A stretch of 64,000 nucleotides of DNA from Xenorhabdus szentirmaii DSM 16338. Lineage in GTDB: Bacteria > Pseudomonadota > Gammaproteobacteria > Enterobacterales > Enterobacteriaceae. A program made the position numbers and the translations under genes. The first letter of the stretch is position 1. Every line of letters begins with the position of its first letter. This document shows positions 9,037 to 17,552 of this stretch, piece by piece. The notes under the pieces were generated by a model. It saw only the letters and a list, made by a program, of their open reading frames with translations, was not told the origin of the DNA and made no database searches. The stretch spans positions 285,013 to 349,012 of the forward strand of contig NZ_NIBV01000002.1 in the NCBI RefSeq assembly GCF_002632585.1, given 5' to 3'.

Positions 9037-10251
9037 ATGCAGGTTCAACACCATCATTTTTTTGACCGGAATCGTTCATCTTCAAATTGGTCTCTGGCAT
9101 TTTGCGCGGGATTATTGGGTATTGGACAAAATGGTTTGCTCGTCGCACTGCCTACGCTTGTAGACATGACACACCTTTCTCTCTCTATTTGGGCCGGGTT
9201 ATTGACACTGGGTTCCATGCTATTTCTGATAGGCTCCCCATTTTGGGGGAAACAAACAGAAATTCGTGGCGGAAAATATGTCGTCCTGGCCGCATTATCA
9301 GGGTATTTACTGAGTTTTATTATATTGGCCCTGGCGGTATGGGGGCTTTTTAGTGAGAAAATCTCTGTTCCGATTGGGTTGTTTTTGCTTATTGCAGCCC
9401 GGGTTATTTATGGATTGACTGTATCCGGCATGGTACCTGCGTGCCAGACCTGGGCGCTGCAACGTGCGGGGGCGGAACGCAGAATGTCTGCACTGGCCAC
9501 CATTAGCTCAGGTTTAAGTTGTGGCCGCTTATTGGGGCCTTTATGTGCAGTTGCGGTATTAAAATTGCATCCCTTGGCACCTTTGTGGCTGATGGCGATT
9601 GCTCCGCTTATTGCCATATTGATTATTTCCAGAGAATACAATGATCCGCCTTTGTCAGCACAGGAAAGTCAGCAACAAAGCCGGCTGCGGATGAGTATGC
9701 TTCCCTACCTGTTGTGTGCAATGCTCTTGGCTGCTTCAGTCAGTTTGATGCAATTGGGACTGGCCCCTCACTTATCGCTTTTATTCGAACAGCAAACTAC
9801 CGTGATTAGCAATCATGTAGCAATTCTGCTGAGCCTGTCAGCCGTCGCAACATTATTGGCCCAGTTTTTGATGATCCGTCCCCAAAAATTCACTCCATTA
9901 CAATTGATGTTGTTGGCGGGTGTTTTTATGGTGATTGGATTGATATTCATGACCACTCAACAAATCTCTCTGTTTTATTTGGGATGCATGCTGGCTTCAT
10001 TTGGCGCTGCAATGGCGACTCCCGGATATCAGCTTTTACTGAATGAACAACTTTCCACGGGCAAAGGTGCCGGATTGATTTCCACCAGCCATACAATGGG
10101 TTATGGCATGAGTGCGTTGGCCGTGCCTGTTATTGCTTTATGGTTTGGTGAATCTCAATTGATTACGGCATCGTTGGTTTTCGCTGCATTATTCAGCGCC
10201 ATCGCAGTAGGGCTATGGAATCGTCAGAATTTGCCATCCAAAGATAAATAG
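9037..10251 (+). CDS. MFS transporter, probable aerobactin exporter (ShiF/IucX-like)
   Basis: 404-residue major facilitator protein with about 12 hydrophobic segments, a GxLxxGSMLFLIGSPFWG loop after TM2 (position of MFS motif A) and ARVIYG and SSGLSCGRLLGP in the TM4-TM5 area. Siderophore loci commonly carry such an exporter, and pColV-type aerobactin loci carry shiF next to iucA. It diverges from iucA and is followed 19 bases later by the siderophore reductase gene. The substrate is inferred from position only. The ribosome site is poor (AAGAAT). Confidence 0.8.
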   Translation: MQVQHHHFFDRNRSSSNWSLAFCAGLLGIGQNGLLVALPTLVDMTHLSLSIWAGLLTLGSMLFLIGSPFWGKQTEIRGGKYVVLAALSGYLLSFIILALAVWGLFSEKISVPIGLFLLIAARVIYGLTVSGMVPACQTWALQRAGAERRMSALATISSGLSCGRLLGPLCAVAVLKLHPLAPLWLMAIAPLIAILIISREYNDPPLSAQESQQQSRLRMSMLPYLLCAMLLAASVSLMQLGLAPHLSLLFEQQTTVISNHVAILLSLSAVATLLAQFLMIRPQKFTPLQLMLLAGVFMVIGLIFMTTQQISLFYLGCMLASFGAAMATPGYQLLLNEQLSTGKGAGLISTSHTMGYGMSALAVPVIALWFGESQLITASLVFAALFSAIAVGLWNRQNLPSKDK

Positions 10252-10270
10252 ATTTCAAGGAGAAGTTTCG

Positions 10271-11209
10271 ATGTCTTCAACTTACGGCGTTTTTGATTTG
10301 TACTTAAAAGAACGGATTGTTGTATCACCATCAATATTACGTTGTGTTTTTCAAGGCAATGACGTGGATCAAATGCAACGACATGCTCCCGATCAACGTA
10401 TAAAATTACTGCTTCCGCAACCAGACAGCGTTAAATTGAATTTCGGTGATGAAAACGATTGGTACCGTGGGTATCAGTCTATACCTAAAGAACAACGCCC
10501 GCTCATGAGAACTTATACCATCAGGGAATTGCGGACTGAAAAGAAAGAGATGGATGTGGAATTTGTGTTACATGACCACCACAGCCCGGTGTCGAATTGG
10601 TTGTCGCAAGTTCAATCAGGCGATCTTTTACAAGTTGTTGCTCCCAGAAGAGAACAGCAAAATGGTATGGAAGGAAGTGGTAAAAAAGGAAATGGCATCG
10701 AAGGGTGTGAATGGAAGCCTTCCCCACAAGTACGCCAATCACTTTTGATCGCTGATGAAACCGCTTTGCCGGCAGCGTTGGGTATTCTTGAACAGTTAGC
10801 GGAAGATGATGCTCCCCCTTATGTACAGGCATTTTTTGAAGTGCCTGTGACAGAGGATTGTGTCAATCTGGACCATTTCACATTTGCTGATATTTTCTGG
10901 CTTCCGAGGGATGGACAGGAAAAATATGAGCATGGTGAACGGTTGGTAGAGGCTGTTCGCCAACATGTCGTTATCCCTGAATCAGCAAACATTCAGATGC
11001 AATCCACTATCGAAGAGGCATCATCTGAGGATAAACTGTGGGAAAGAGCAGAAAATGAAAATAATCCAAACAGTTTTTACGCTTGGGTAGCAGCAGAATC
11101 ATCGACAGTAAAAAAGCTGCGCCATTATCTAATTCTTGAGCGGCACTTAGATCGCAGCACAATTAATTTTATGGCGTATTGGTCTAAATCTTCACCCAGA
11201 GGTCGTTAG
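10271..11209 (+). CDS. Siderophore-interacting (SIP) FAD/NAD(P)H ferric-siderophore reductase
   Basis: 312-residue member of the SIP/ViuB family, cytoplasmic flavin reductases that reduce Fe(III) in imported siderophores so that the iron is released. Seen: the flavin-binding RTYTIRE motif near residue 79, FVLHDHHSPVSNWL with the pyrophosphate-contacting serine, GDLLQVVAP, the nucleotide-binding ADETALPAALGILE segment, and the C-terminal AWVAAES...NFMAYW signature. An extra Gly/Lys/Glu-rich stretch with a degenerate repeat lies before ADETALP. An AAGGAG ribosome site precedes the ATG. It lies between exporter and fhuC, so ferric aerobactin is the probable substrate. Confidence 0.85.
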   Translation: MSSTYGVFDLYLKERIVVSPSILRCVFQGNDVDQMQRHAPDQRIKLLLPQPDSVKLNFGDENDWYRGYQSIPKEQRPLMRTYTIRELRTEKKEMDVEFVLHDHHSPVSNWLSQVQSGDLLQVVAPRREQQNGMEGSGKKGNGIEGCEWKPSPQVRQSLLIADETALPAALGILEQLAEDDAPPYVQAFFEVPVTEDCVNLDHFTFADIFWLPRDGQEKYEHGERLVEAVRQHVVIPESANIQMQSTIEEASSEDKLWERAENENNPNSFYAWVAAESSTVKKLRHYLILERHLDRSTINFMAYWSKSSPRGR

Positions 11210-11211
11210 GC

Positions 11212-12009
11212 TTGATTGAGCGTATTTCATCATCAACATCTACTTTTGTTTTGCAGCAAGTCAGCTTTGAGGTGCCAAACCGGCGACTACTCAACAATCT
11301 TTCTGTGACTTTTGCTTCCGGTTTAGTGACTGGATTGATTGGTCATAATGGTTCTGGAAAGTCGACATTGCTCAAGATATTGGGACGCCATCAATTCCCC
11401 GGAGAAGGCACGATACAGTTGCGGGAAAAACCTCTCACGCAATGGAACAATAAGGCATTCGCACGTGAAGTGGCTTATTTGCCACAACAGTTACCACCGG
11501 CGGAAGGGATGACGGTGCGTGAACTGGTGGCAGTGGGGCGCTACCCCTGGCATGGAGCACTGGGCAGATTCAGCTCTGAAGATCGCCAGCGTGTTGAAGA
11601 AGCCATCAAGCTGGTGGGGTTAAGTTCAATGGCACATAGATTGGTTGATAGTTTGTCCGGCGGCGAACGACAGCGAGCATGGCTAGCGATGACAGTGGCG
11701 CAGAACAGCCGTTGTTTGTTGCTTGATGAACCAACTTCAGCGTTAGATGTGGCTCATCAAGTTGAAGTCTTGGCGTTGATTCAACGCTTGAGCCGTGAGT
11801 GTGGGCTGACAGTCATTGTTGTTTTGCATGATATTAATATGGCTGCGCGTTATTGTGATCGTTTGGTTGCATTGCGTGGAGGCGAGCTGATTGCCCAGGG
11901 GATACCTGAACAGCTCATGCAGGAACCCGTCTTGGAACAAATATATGGAATACCCATGGGGATCTTGCCGCATCCTGCTGGTGGTGCTCCGGTAAGCTTT
12001 GTCTACTGA
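11212..12009 (+). CDS. fhuC: Ferric hydroxamate ABC importer, ATP-binding protein FhuC
   Basis: 265-residue ATPase that powers hydroxamate siderophore import. Walker A is GHNGSGKST (residues 44-52), then LPQQLPPAEGMTVREL, the signature LSGGERQRAW, Walker [12 protein letters not shown] and the switch histidine in VVLHDIN. The ending GIPMGILPHPAG...PVSFVY is the same as in E. coli FhuC. The start is a TTG at 11212, two bases after the stop of the SIP gene, with AGAGG about 9 bases upstream; no ATG lies near the expected start. Its stop overlaps the fhuD start (TGATG). Confidence 0.95.
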   Translation: MIERISSSTSTFVLQQVSFEVPNRRLLNNLSVTFASGLVTGLIGHNGSGKSTLLKILGRHQFPGEGTIQLREKPLTQWNNKAFAREVAYLPQQLPPAEGMTVRELVAVGRYPWHGALGRFSSEDRQRVEEAIKLVGLSSMAHRLVDSLSGGERQRAWLAMTVAQNSRCLLLDEPTSALDVAHQVEVLALIQRLSRECGLTVIVVLHDINMAARYCDRLVALRGGELIAQGIPEQLMQEPVLEQIYGIPMGILPHPAGGAPVSFVY

Positions 12010-12920
12010 TGAATAAATTTAACCTTAATCTCACGCGTCGTCATTTTATGACGACGCTGGCACTTTCGCCATTATGGCTGCCATCATTGGCTCGTTCTGT
12101 GACTTCTCCACACACCGCACACCTTAATCAGCAACGTATTGCCGTGCTGGAATGGTTGCCTGTGGAACTCCTGATGGCATTGGGTGTGATGCCTTTAGCG
12201 GTAGCTGATGTCCATAAATATCATTTGTGGGTACAACAACCTGAGCTGACAGCTCAGGTTGTTGATTTGGGATCGCGTACTGAACCCAATATGGAATTGT
12301 TGCAACAATTGTCACCCTCTCTCATTCTCTATTCGCAAAATTATGGCCCTTCAATAGAAAAAATGTCCTCAATTGCGCCCACAATGGGATTTAGCTTCAA
12401 CTCCAGTCGCCGAACGCCGTTGGCTCAGGCTTTTTATTCACTGAAAATGCTGGCTGAGCGGCTTGATCTCCATGACCAATACACTTTGCATTTACGACGC
12501 TATCACCAGCAGATGGAGCGAAACCAGCAACGATTGCGTCTTTGGGACGATGTACCCATTTTGCTGTTTACATTGCTTGATAACGATCATGCGATGGTTT
12601 TCGGTCAGGGAGGGTTATTTCAGGATGTTCTCGATCAGTTGGGGCTACGGAATGCATGGCAGGGAAAGACAAACGCTTGGGGAAGCCAAATAATTGGTCT
12701 GGAACAGCTGGCGACCATTCAGGAAGCCCGGGCTGTTTTTTTCAGTCATGGGAATGAAGCACTGTTCGCTCGTGTGAAGAAGACACCATTGTGGCAAGCA
12801 TTACCGTTTGTCCGACGTTATCCGGTCATTATGCAACCGGCTGTGTGGTTTTATGGTGCCACATTATCGGCTATGCGTTTTAGTGACTTATTGGCAACAG
12901 CGTTGGAGAAACAGGGATGA
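12009..12920 (+). CDS. fhuD: Ferric hydroxamate periplasmic binding protein FhuD
   Basis: 303-residue solute-binding protein that hands ferric hydroxamates (including aerobactin) to FhuBC. The N-terminus has a twin-arginine-like signal (LTRRHFMTTLALSPLW), as in E. coli FhuD, suggesting Tat export. The mature part shows VLEWLPVELLMALGVMPLAVAD, SRTEPNMELL, FGQGGLFQDVLDQLG, NAWQGKTNAWGS and AVWFYGATLSAMRF, all family landmarks. It overlaps fhuC by one base and fhuB by four. Confidence 0.95.
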   Translation: MNKFNLNLTRRHFMTTLALSPLWLPSLARSVTSPHTAHLNQQRIAVLEWLPVELLMALGVMPLAVADVHKYHLWVQQPELTAQVVDLGSRTEPNMELLQQLSPSLILYSQNYGPSIEKMSSIAPTMGFSFNSSRRTPLAQAFYSLKMLAERLDLHDQYTLHLRRYHQQMERNQQRLRLWDDVPILLFTLLDNDHAMVFGQGGLFQDVLDQLGLRNAWQGKTNAWGSQIIGLEQLATIQEARAVFFSHGNEALFARVKKTPLWQALPFVRRYPVIMQPAVWFYGATLSAMRFSDLLATALEKQG

Positions 12921-14890
12921 GAAGCTTGTGGGCAGTACCTTTGTTATTGCTATTTCCAGCATTGATGCTGACGTTTTATAACCTGCAACAGCAATTACCT
13001 GTTTTCCAATGGTGGCAATCTTTACTTTCTCCAGATGTGGATAATATCCGTCAGATTGTAATGCATTACAGTATGTTACCGCGTTTGGTCATCTCTTTGC
13101 TGGTGGGGGCCGGGTTGGGATTGGCGGGATTGCTGTTTCAGCAAGTATTGCGCAATCCATTGGCAGAGCCTGCAACGCTGGGGGTATCAGCGGGAGCGCA
13201 ATGCGGGGTGACAGTGGCATTATTATTGGCCATCCCACCCGAAAGTTTGTTGATGCAACTCGCCGCCTTGGCAGGCTCGGTGATTGTTGCATTGGTGGTA
13301 TTTGGTTTGTCATGGGGACGGCGGCTATCCCCAATAACGTTAATCCTTGCTGGCTTAGTGATGAGCTTATATTGCGGAGCCGTCAATTCTCTTTTGGCAC
13401 TGTTCAACTATGAAAAATTGCAGGGGATCTTTGTTTGGGCCAGTGGTTCTCTGGTCCAGCATGAGTGGCAGGTGACGAAGTGGTTGATATTGGTCTTGTT
13501 GATTGCTTTGTTATTAACGTTATTGCTGTTGCGCCCGTTAACGTTGCTTGGGTTGGATGATGGCGTGGCAAAGAATTTGGGATTGGGGCTGAATAGTGCC
13601 AGACTGTCAGCATTATCATTGGCTGTTGTATTGAGTGCGGTAATGGTTAATGCGGTTGGGGTTATTGGTTTTATTGGCTTGTTTGCCCCCTTGTTGGCCC
13701 GAATGTGCGGAGCAAGGCGATTAGGGCAGCAAGTGATAATGTCCCCTTTGATTGGTGCGCTTCTTTTGTGGTTGACTGATCAGGTTGTGCAATGGCTGGC
13801 TACTGTCTGGCGCAGTATTCCCACAGGTTCTGCGGTTGCGTTATTAGGTGCGCCAATATTGCTATGGCTCCTGCCGCGTTTGCGTACTGGCGGACAAAAA
13901 TTACCCTCACCAATGGCAGGGCAAACCCTTATCGAACGTCAGTCATTTGTGCGCTGGATAATATCGGCAACACTGTTCCTGAGTATTGTGATTGTCGTTG
14001 CATTGTTATTTGGCCGCAGTGCAGAAGGCTGGCAATGGGCGCAGGGAGAACAAATAACTGAATTGTTGCCTTGGCGCTGGCCGCGTGTGATGGCGGCACT
14101 GTGTGCAGGAATGATGCTGGCCGTTGCGGGAACGTTGATCCAGAAATTGACAGGAAACCCAATGGCAAGCCCGGAGGTTCTAGGAATTACATCAGGGGCT
14201 TCACTGGGCGTTTTAGCATTATTGTTGATGGCATCCGGTAATGTTTCTGTTTGGTTGCTTCCCGCCGGAAGTGCAGGTGCGGCCCTGACATTGCTGTTGA
14301 TTCTGTTTGTTTCTGCCCGTCAGGGATTCTCAGCACAGAGAATGTTGTTGTCTGGCATTGCCATCAGTACCGTATTCGGCACATTAGTGGCATTAGTGCT
14401 TGCCAGCGGCGATCCCCGGACAGGAATGTTATTGGCATGGTTATCCGGTTCTACTTATAACGTGGAACCAACCCAAGCGCTTTTTACCTTGGTCGTCGCC
14501 ATCATGTTGATAGCATTGACACCATTGTGTCGCCGCTGGTTGACCGTTTTACCTTTGGGAAGTATGAGCGCTCAGGCTGTGGGAGTTCCTCTGATTCGTT
14601 CACGTTTACTGATCCTGCTGCTTGCTTCAGCGCTGACGGCAGCAGCCACTCTGATGACCGGGCCATTGAGTTTCGTTGGTCTGATGGCTCCTCATATGGC
14701 ACGGATGATGGGATTTAAGCGGGCTATGCCGCAGTTGGCGATGGGAATGCTGTTGGGGGGAGGGTTGATGTTACTGGCTGATTGGTGTGGGCGAATGTTG
14801 CTATTTCCCTATCAGATCCCCGCAGGCTTGCTGGCTGCTTTTATTGGTGTTCCTTATTTCATCGTATTATTGCGTCGGCAGGTGGGATAA
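12917..14890 (+). CDS. fhuB: Ferric hydroxamate ABC importer permease FhuB
   Basis: 657-residue inner-membrane permease made of two fused homologous FecCD-type halves, as in E. coli FhuB (660). Both halves contain the RLPR/RWPR-like entry, a conserved GxxLAxAGLLxQ or AVAGTLIQ helix, an N(P)-A/L-A-x-P-x-LG(I/V)-SGA motif (NPLAEPATLGVSAGA; NPMASPEVLGITSGA) and the EAA-like FIGLFAPLLAR / FVGLMAPHMAR loop that contacts FhuC. It closes the rightward operon; no clear terminator is seen between 14891 and 14970. Confidence 0.95.
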   Translation: MRSLWAVPLLLLFPALMLTFYNLQQQLPVFQWWQSLLSPDVDNIRQIVMHYSMLPRLVISLLVGAGLGLAGLLFQQVLRNPLAEPATLGVSAGAQCGVTVALLLAIPPESLLMQLAALAGSVIVALVVFGLSWGRRLSPITLILAGLVMSLYCGAVNSLLALFNYEKLQGIFVWASGSLVQHEWQVTKWLILVLLIALLLTLLLLRPLTLLGLDDGVAKNLGLGLNSARLSALSLAVVLSAVMVNAVGVIGFIGLFAPLLARMCGARRLGQQVIMSPLIGALLLWLTDQVVQWLATVWRSIPTGSAVALLGAPILLWLLPRLRTGGQKLPSPMAGQTLIERQSFVRWIISATLFLSIVIVVALLFGRSAEGWQWAQGEQITELLPWRWPRVMAALCAGMMLAVAGTLIQKLTGNPMASPEVLGITSGASLGVLALLLMASGNVSVWLLPAGSAGAALTLLLILFVSARQGFSAQRMLLSGIAISTVFGTLVALVLASGDPRTGMLLAWLSGSTYNVEPTQALFTLVVAIMLIALTPLCRRWLTVLPLGSMSAQAVGVPLIRSRLLILLLASALTAAATLMTGPLSFVGLMAPHMARMMGFKRAMPQLAMGMLLGGGLMLLADWCGRMLLFPYQIPAGLLAAFIGVPYFIVLLRRQVG

Positions 14891-14973
14891 AACTCAGATA
14901 ACCGTGAATCAATGAATCAGCCCATGCTGTCGCCGGCTTTTATGTTGTCAATAACTTTTATACCAATTAGTAT

Positions 14974-15013
14974 CTATATTGTCGTTACAGATACTATATT
15001 GTTGTTATAGATA
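14974..15013. promoter_or_regulatory. Two tandem 20-bp operator-like repeats before the TetR gene
   Basis: The units 14974-14993 (ctatattgtcgttacagata) and 14994-15013 differ at two positions and abut exactly. Each is itself a loose palindrome with TATCT/AGATA-type ends. TetR proteins bind palindromes, and the repeats run up to the AAAGGAG ribosome site, so autoregulation by the downstream gene is the simplest reading. Confidence 0.6.
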
Positions 15014-15026
15014 AAAGGAGCTCAAA

Positions 15027-15647
15027 ATGGCACAGATGGGGCGTCCCCGCACTTTCAATCGTGATGAAGCCGTTCGGCAGGCCATGCTCCTGTTTTGGGA
15101 GCATGGCTATGAATCCACCTCATTGGCATTACTTAAGGCTGGTATTGGAGGAGGCATTAGTGCGCCGAGTTTTTATGCGGCCTTCGGCTCTAAAGAAAAT
15201 CTATTCAAGGAAGTTGTTGAGTATTATGTCGCCACCTATGGGCAGGCCATAGCGTGTTTGTGGGATGAAAGCTTGTCACCCCGAGAAGCTCTCGAACTGG
15301 CTTTGCGCCGTTCTGCCAAAATGCAGACAGAAGAAAATCATCCGAAGGGGTGTATGTTGGTATTGTCAGCGAATACATGCGCACCGGAACATAAACATGT
15401 GCAAAAATTGCTGGCAGAACAACGGGCAAAAACGCTTGAGATGCTGACAGCCTGCATCAGGAGAGCAATGGAAAGAGCTGAATTGCCAGTGGACACGGAC
15501 ATCAGTGCCTTTGCTGTCAGTTTCCTGAGTTTTCTCCTCGGATTGTCGAGTTTATCAAGGGATGGCATCTCTTTTGATGTATTGGATGCGGCGGTGACAG
15601 AAGCCATGTGTAATTGGGATATACGCAGCCATTCTATTCAGAAATGA
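15027..15647 (+). CDS. TetR/AcrR-family transcriptional regulator
   Basis: 206 residues. The N-terminal DNA-binding domain covers about residues 5-52, beginning GRPRTFNRDEAVRQAMLLFWEHGYE and ending SAPSFYAAFGSKENLF, the typical helix-turn-helix. The rest is an all-helical ligand domain with no motif I can tie to a ligand. An AAAGGAG ribosome site precedes the ATG. No efflux pump or enzyme lies beside it; left are the fhu genes and right the core ybeD gene in the opposite direction, so its target may be distant or itself. Confidence 0.85.
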   Translation: MAQMGRPRTFNRDEAVRQAMLLFWEHGYESTSLALLKAGIGGGISAPSFYAAFGSKENLFKEVVEYYVATYGQAIACLWDESLSPREALELALRRSAKMQTEENHPKGCMLVLSANTCAPEHKHVQKLLAEQRAKTLEMLTACIRRAMERAELPVDTDISAFAVSFLSFLLGLSSLSRDGISFDVLDAAVTEAMCNWDIRSHSIQK

Positions 15648-15699
15648 CAGTACTTAGAAATGACAGTACTTAGAAATGACAGTATTCAGAAATGGCAGG
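15640..15699. repeat. 16-bp tandem repeat, about 3.75 copies
   Basis: Units begin at 15640, 15656, 15672 and 15688 with core agaaatgacagtactt; the third and fourth copies have diverged. The first copy overlaps the stop codon of the TetR gene. It lies in the short gap between accessory and core genes, at the point where the common ybeD-lipB neighbourhood is interrupted. Confidence 0.9.
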
Positions 15700-15726
15700 T
15701 TAATATTTGTGGTTCGCTTTAAAATG

Positions 15727-15752
15727 GAACGCTGACTTAAAAATCAGCGTTC
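15727..15752 (-). terminator. Hairpin after ybeD
   Basis: A perfect 9-bp stem (gaacgctga / tcagcgttc) with an 8-base loop lies 14 bases beyond the ybeD stop. On the minus strand it is followed by CCATTTTAAA, a weak T-run, so it probably ends the leuS-to-ybeD transcript. Confidence 0.55.
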
Positions 15753-15765
15753 ATTAACGGCATCA

Positions 15766-16029
15766 TTATAGTACAACGCGCACTAATTCTAAGTTGCCCA
15801 GCTCTTCATACAACGTCTCAACTTGTTCAATGTGTGTCGCATTGATAGTGATGGAGACGGAATGGTAATTACCTTTGCTGCTTGGTTTCACTGCCGGAGA
15901 ATAATCGCCCGGTGCATGGCGCTGAACGACTTCGACAACTTGATCCACCAGCTCAGGTTGGGCCAATCCCATGACTTTGTAGGTGAAAGAGCAAGGGAAC
16001 TCAAGTAGTTCATTTAATTTCGTTTTCAT
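15766..16029 (-). CDS. ybeD: YbeD, DUF493 family protein
   Basis: 87-residue cytoplasmic protein nearly identical in layout to E. coli YbeD ([13 protein letters not shown]..., [21 protein letters not shown]). The fold is ferredoxin-like and resembles ACT/regulatory domains; the role is not established. In many enterobacteria it sits between dacA and lipB. dacA is indeed upstream here, but a TetR gene and the aerobactin locus follow instead of lipB. Confidence 0.93.
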   Translation of the reverse strand: MKTKLNELLEFPCSFTYKVMGLAQPELVDQVVEVVQRHAPGDYSPAVKPSSKGNYHSVSITINATHIEQVETLYEELGNLELVRVVL

Positions 16030-16048
16030 GGGCGTTCCTCATGTACTT

Positions 16049-16078
16049 GCTACGGCAGAATAGCAGACCTGCCGTAGC
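16049..16078. other. Perfect 10-bp inverted repeat between dacA and ybeD
   Basis: Bases 16049-16058 and 16069-16078 (gctacggcag / ctgccgtagc) pair perfectly around a 10-base loop in the dacA-ybeD gap. There is no T-run on the minus strand, so it is more likely an mRNA-processing or stabilising hairpin than a terminator. Confidence 0.6.
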
Positions 16079-16145
16079 GTGATAATTTTCTAGCGATATT
16101 GGACTAATATAAGGCTCAATGCTGGATTTTCAAGAGTTCAGGATA

Positions 16146-17354
16146 TTAACCAAACCAGTGATGAAACATCAGTCGGATATAGTCGATCATGCGGCTGAAG
16201 AAACCACCTTCTTTTACTTCGTGCATCACAACCAATGGACGTTGTTCAATGGTCTTGCCGTCAAGCTGGAAATTGATTGTTCCAACAACCTGATTTTTGG
16301 CCAGTGGTGCATGAAGCTCTGTGTTATTCAACACATAACTGGCTTTCAGATCTTTCAGGCGGCCACGGGGAATGGTGAGATAAACATCTTTATCAACACC
16401 CAATTGAACTTTATCCGTTTCACCAAACCAGATTGGCTCAGAGGCAAATTCTTTACCGACTTTCAGCGGGGAAACAGTTTCAAAGAAGCGGAAACCCCAG
16501 GTCAGCAATTTTTTACTGTCCGTTTCGCGCCCTTTAAACGTCGGGCTGCCCATGACTGCGGAGATCAAACGCATATCGCCTTCAGTGGCGGAAGCAACAA
16601 GGTTATATCCCGCGCTATTGGTGTGGCCGGTTTTAATGCCATCAACGTTCAGACTCTTGTCCCATAGCAAACCATTGCGGTTTGGCTGACGGATATTATT
16701 GTACGTAAAATCTTTCTCTTTATAGATAGCGTATTCATCGGGGACATCACGGATCAGGGCCTGGCCAATCAGTGCCATATCACGGGCTGAGCTGTATTGT
16801 CCTTCGGCATCAAGGCCGTGAACCGTTTGGAAATGTGTATTTTGTAGCCCCAGACTCTGTACATATTTATTCATCAGGCTGACGAATGCGTCCTGACTTC
16901 CCGCGACATAATCAGCCATTGCGACACAGGCGTCATTGCCTGACTGTAAGTTGATCCCACGGGACAGCATAGCGACAGAAACTTGATCCCCAGGTTTTAA
17001 GAACATTAAGGATGAGCCCTTAAATATCGGGTTGCCCGTAGCCCACGCATCTTTACCGGCAGTCACGATGTCATTGGGGCCGATTTTCCCTGATTTAATG
17101 GCCTGACCAATCACATAGCTGGTCATCATTTTAGTCAGGCTGGCAGGATCACGGCGGTCATCCGCATGTTTTTCAGCCAGTACTTTTCCTGAGTTGTAAT
17201 CAATCAAAATATAGGCTTGTGAATCCAGCTCGGGAACACCGGGGATCATCGTCTTGAAATTATCATCCGCGTTAGCGAACGTTGAGACACAGGCAGAGAG
17301 AGCGATGCCCAATGTGGTACTTTTAATAAAACGGGAAGTAACTATGTATTTCAT
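16146..17354 (-). CDS. dacA: D-alanyl-D-alanine carboxypeptidase DacA (PBP5)
   Basis: 402-residue periplasmic penicillin-binding protein that trims the terminal D-Ala from peptidoglycan pentapeptides. It has a signal peptide ending about residue 29, the serine motif SLTK (S72, K75), SGN (138-140) and KTG (241-243), then the C-terminal PBP5 domain and the amphipathic membrane anchor at the end ([17 protein letters not shown]). The position downstream of rlpA and the length (E. coli 403) fit. Confidence 0.97.
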   Translation of the reverse strand: MKYIVTSRFIKSTTLGIALSACVSTFANADDNFKTMIPGVPELDSQAYILIDYNSGKVLAEKHADDRRDPASLTKMMTSYVIGQAIKSGKIGPNDIVTAGKDAWATGNPIFKGSSLMFLKPGDQVSVAMLSRGINLQSGNDACVAMADYVAGSQDAFVSLMNKYVQSLGLQNTHFQTVHGLDAEGQYSSARDMALIGQALIRDVPDEYAIYKEKDFTYNNIRQPNRNGLLWDKSLNVDGIKTGHTNSAGYNLVASATEGDMRLISAVMGSPTFKGRETDSKKLLTWGFRFFETVSPLKVGKEFASEPIWFGETDKVQLGVDKDVYLTIPRGRLKDLKASYVLNNTELHAPLAKNQVVGTINFQLDGKTIEQRPLVVMHEVKEGGFFSRMIDYIRLMFHHWFG

Positions 17355-17552
17355 GATTGATTAGATAACATCCGTGAGAAAGGGATTGATAATGTTTGCC
17401 ATAATAACAAATGAAAAAAAAGCTGACATTAAACAAAATTGAGTGGGTAAAGGGTTTACACTTTTTTACTCTATTTTTGTTCACTGTATGATTGCCGGCA
17501 GACAGGTATCATCCGCTGACAATCATATTTCATCTCTTCTGGATAAGACGGA

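Noticed and set aside
16119..16667. 182-codon plus-strand frame over dacA
   Set aside because: Antisense shadow of the well-conserved dacA coding sequence.
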